From NCBI GenBank assembly GCA_035535195.1, contig DATLQK010000030.1, positions 1 to 21,720 of the forward strand: 21,720 bases of DNA, given 5' to 3'. The translations under genes were made by a program, and so were the position numbers. The notes beneath the pieces are model-generated. The model made no database searches. It was not told where the DNA came from and saw only the letters and a list, made by a program, of their open reading frames with translations. The DNA comes from JACDAN01 sp035535195. Its GTDB lineage: Bacteria; Actinomycetota; Thermoleophilia; Gaiellales; Gaiellaceae. Each line of letters opens with the position of its first letter. The stretch's first letter is position 1. This document shows positions 20,993 to 21,720 of the stretch, in pieces.

Positions 20993-21272
20993 ATGCCGGC
21001 GACGCTCGATGGGGAGCTCGTCGCGTTCGGCGACGACGGCAAGCCGGATTTTCCCAGCGTCTGCGAGCGGATGCTGTACCGCTAGGCCCAGATCGGTCAC
21101 GTTCGTTGTCTTCGACGTCCTCAGCCTCGACGGGACGCGAACGTCACGCGGCGTCCGTACCGTGAGCGCCGACGCATCCTCGAGGGACTCGATTTGCGAG
21201 CGGCGCAGTGGTTTGTGCCGGAGGTTTCGATGACGGCTTGGCGCTTTGGAGCGCGCGTCTGCGAGCACGAAC
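20993..21272 (+). pseudogene. Remnant of an ATP-dependent DNA ligase domain (LigD-type)
   Basis: Three short pieces of the nucleotidyltransferase domain follow one another in changing frames. They are ATLDGELVAFGDDGKPDFPS to CERMLYR then TAG at 21083-21085; VTFVVFDVLSLDGT (about 21098-21139, frame changed), which is ligase motif IIIa; and RPYRERRRILEGLDLRAAQW then FVPEV with an ending similar to the family's CEHELEG (VCEHELGG, to about 21272). The lysine-AMP motif KxDGxR, expected 50-60 residues earlier, is absent; its place is taken by the small membrane gene. The piece therefore cannot encode a working ligase. Together with the polymerase remnant upstream it looks like the ruins of one pol-lig locus, or of two adjacent genes. 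Confidence 0.8.
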
Positions 21273-21306
21273 TGGGCGGGCGGGCGACTTTAGTCCCGCC
21301 CGCCCA
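21273..21306. terminator. Very strong hairpin, probable end-of-gene structure for the minus-strand gene
   Basis: TGGGCGGGCGG (21273-21283) and CCGCCCGCCCA (21296-21306) pair over 11 bases without mismatch; the loop holds an inner GACT-TT-AGTC. It starts 8 bases after the stop of the minus-strand gene at 21315 and directly abuts the ligase remnant. There is no T tract on either strand, so it is terminator-like rather than a textbook intrinsic terminator. Confidence 0.5.
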
Positions 21307-21314
21307 ACGTAGCT

Positions 21315-21720
21315 TCAGCTCAGCGCGGGCACCGTCACTCCGCAGAAGTCGTCTGTGCGGCCGGTCGATTCCTTGACGACCTCGAAGGAGATCTCCGAAT
21401 CGTCGGAGGGATCGGTCGGCGTGCCACCGTGATCCAATAGCAACTCGAAGCGGATCTGCCCCGGATTCCTACCGATCACCTCGCCGTCCGAGTTGTAGAT
21501 CACGGCATTGCCGGTCGAGAGGATGAGGATCGTGAGCGTGCCGTCGCCGTTGTCCGTCAGCGCAGATCCTTGTCGATCGCGTTGACCGTGTTCACGACGA
21601 ACTTGCCGTTGTCGACGTTCGTAAATGTCTCCGTGACCGAGACTCGCTGGGCGAAGTAGATAAGCCCATCGCGCCCGCGCGGCATGGCCTTGATCCTTAT
21701 GTCCGCGATGAAATGGCTCT
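21315..21720 (-). pseudogene. Putative secreted protein gene, C-terminal part, frameshifted
   Basis: The gene enters from the right edge. In one frame the minus strand reads ADIRIKAMPRGRDGLIYFAQ then RVSVTETFTNVDNGKFVVNT, VNAIDKDLR, and stops at TGA 21557-21559. One base out of step, the text carries straight on: LTDNGDGTLTILILSTGNAV, IYNSDGEVIGRNPGQIRFEL, HGGTPTDPSDD, STGRTDDFCGVTVPALS, TGA at 21315. The joined text makes one smooth beta-rich domain of a kind common in secreted actinobacterial proteins of unknown function, so one base seems lost near 21560. It may be a real pseudogene or a sequencing error. No enzyme motif is visible. Confidence 0.62.

Overview
The window is a gene-dense, very GC-rich stretch of bacterial chromosome. 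Proteins are rich in Ala, Arg, Glu and Gly, GTG and TTG starts are common, 4-base ATGA/GTGA overlaps recur, and the gene content (PASTA-bearing class A PBP, Rpf-like lysozyme-fold protein, LigD-type polymerase remnant, class I-like HMG-CoA reductase) fits a deep-branching actinobacterium. My best guess is Thermoleophilia (Solirubrobacterales/Gaiellales-like), but this is inferred from gene style, not from a marker phylogeny. I saw no rRNA, tRNA, CRISPR array or intact mobile element.

Left part (1-6872). The 3' end of a class A penicillin-binding protein with two PASTA domains converges on a tight minus-strand operon reading from 6186 down to 905: ybaK-type deacylase, ilvE, a DegT/DnrJ sugar aminotransferase, a membrane protein, a RemA/DUF370-like regulator, an MFS exporter and a 3-methyladenine glycosylase. 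Four of the six junctions are 4-base overlaps or gaps of no more than 7 bases. A small Cys-containing unknown protein (6241-6585) is read the other way and ends against an isoprenylcysteine-methyltransferase-like membrane protein whose first membrane segment has no usable start codon.

Middle (6988-15841). serA lies downstream of a class V aminotransferase, probably forming a serine-synthesis pair, with an inverted-repeat-rich gap between them. Divergently come a 7-TM protein, a promoter plus a hairpin-rich leader of about 120 nt, a secreted Rpf/lysozyme-like protein and a 50-residue basic MGRGD protein. Convergent to these is gatCAB (Asp/Glu-tRNA amidotransferase, all three genes coupled by ATGA overlaps). 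It is preceded by a cold-shock gene whose strong intrinsic terminator sits just before gatC. folD lies upstream of the cold-shock gene.

Right part (15847-21720). An HMG-CoA reductase gene diverges from folD with almost no intergenic DNA. A PaaI-type thioesterase follows, preceded by the second copy of a palindrome that also occurs right after the reductase. Then come a clear sigma-70 promoter, a structured leader with a 17-codon reading frame, and rsgA (ribosome-assembly GTPase). After a conserved-looking membrane protein on the minus strand the DNA changes character. It holds a broken LigD-type polymerase gene (internal deletion, two frame changes), a lower-GC 3-TM gene, a shattered piece of an ATP-dependent DNA ligase domain, a strong hairpin, and a frameshifted putative secreted-protein gene running off the window. 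I read 19.75-21.3 kb as a decayed non-homologous end-joining locus, the most unusual part of the window.
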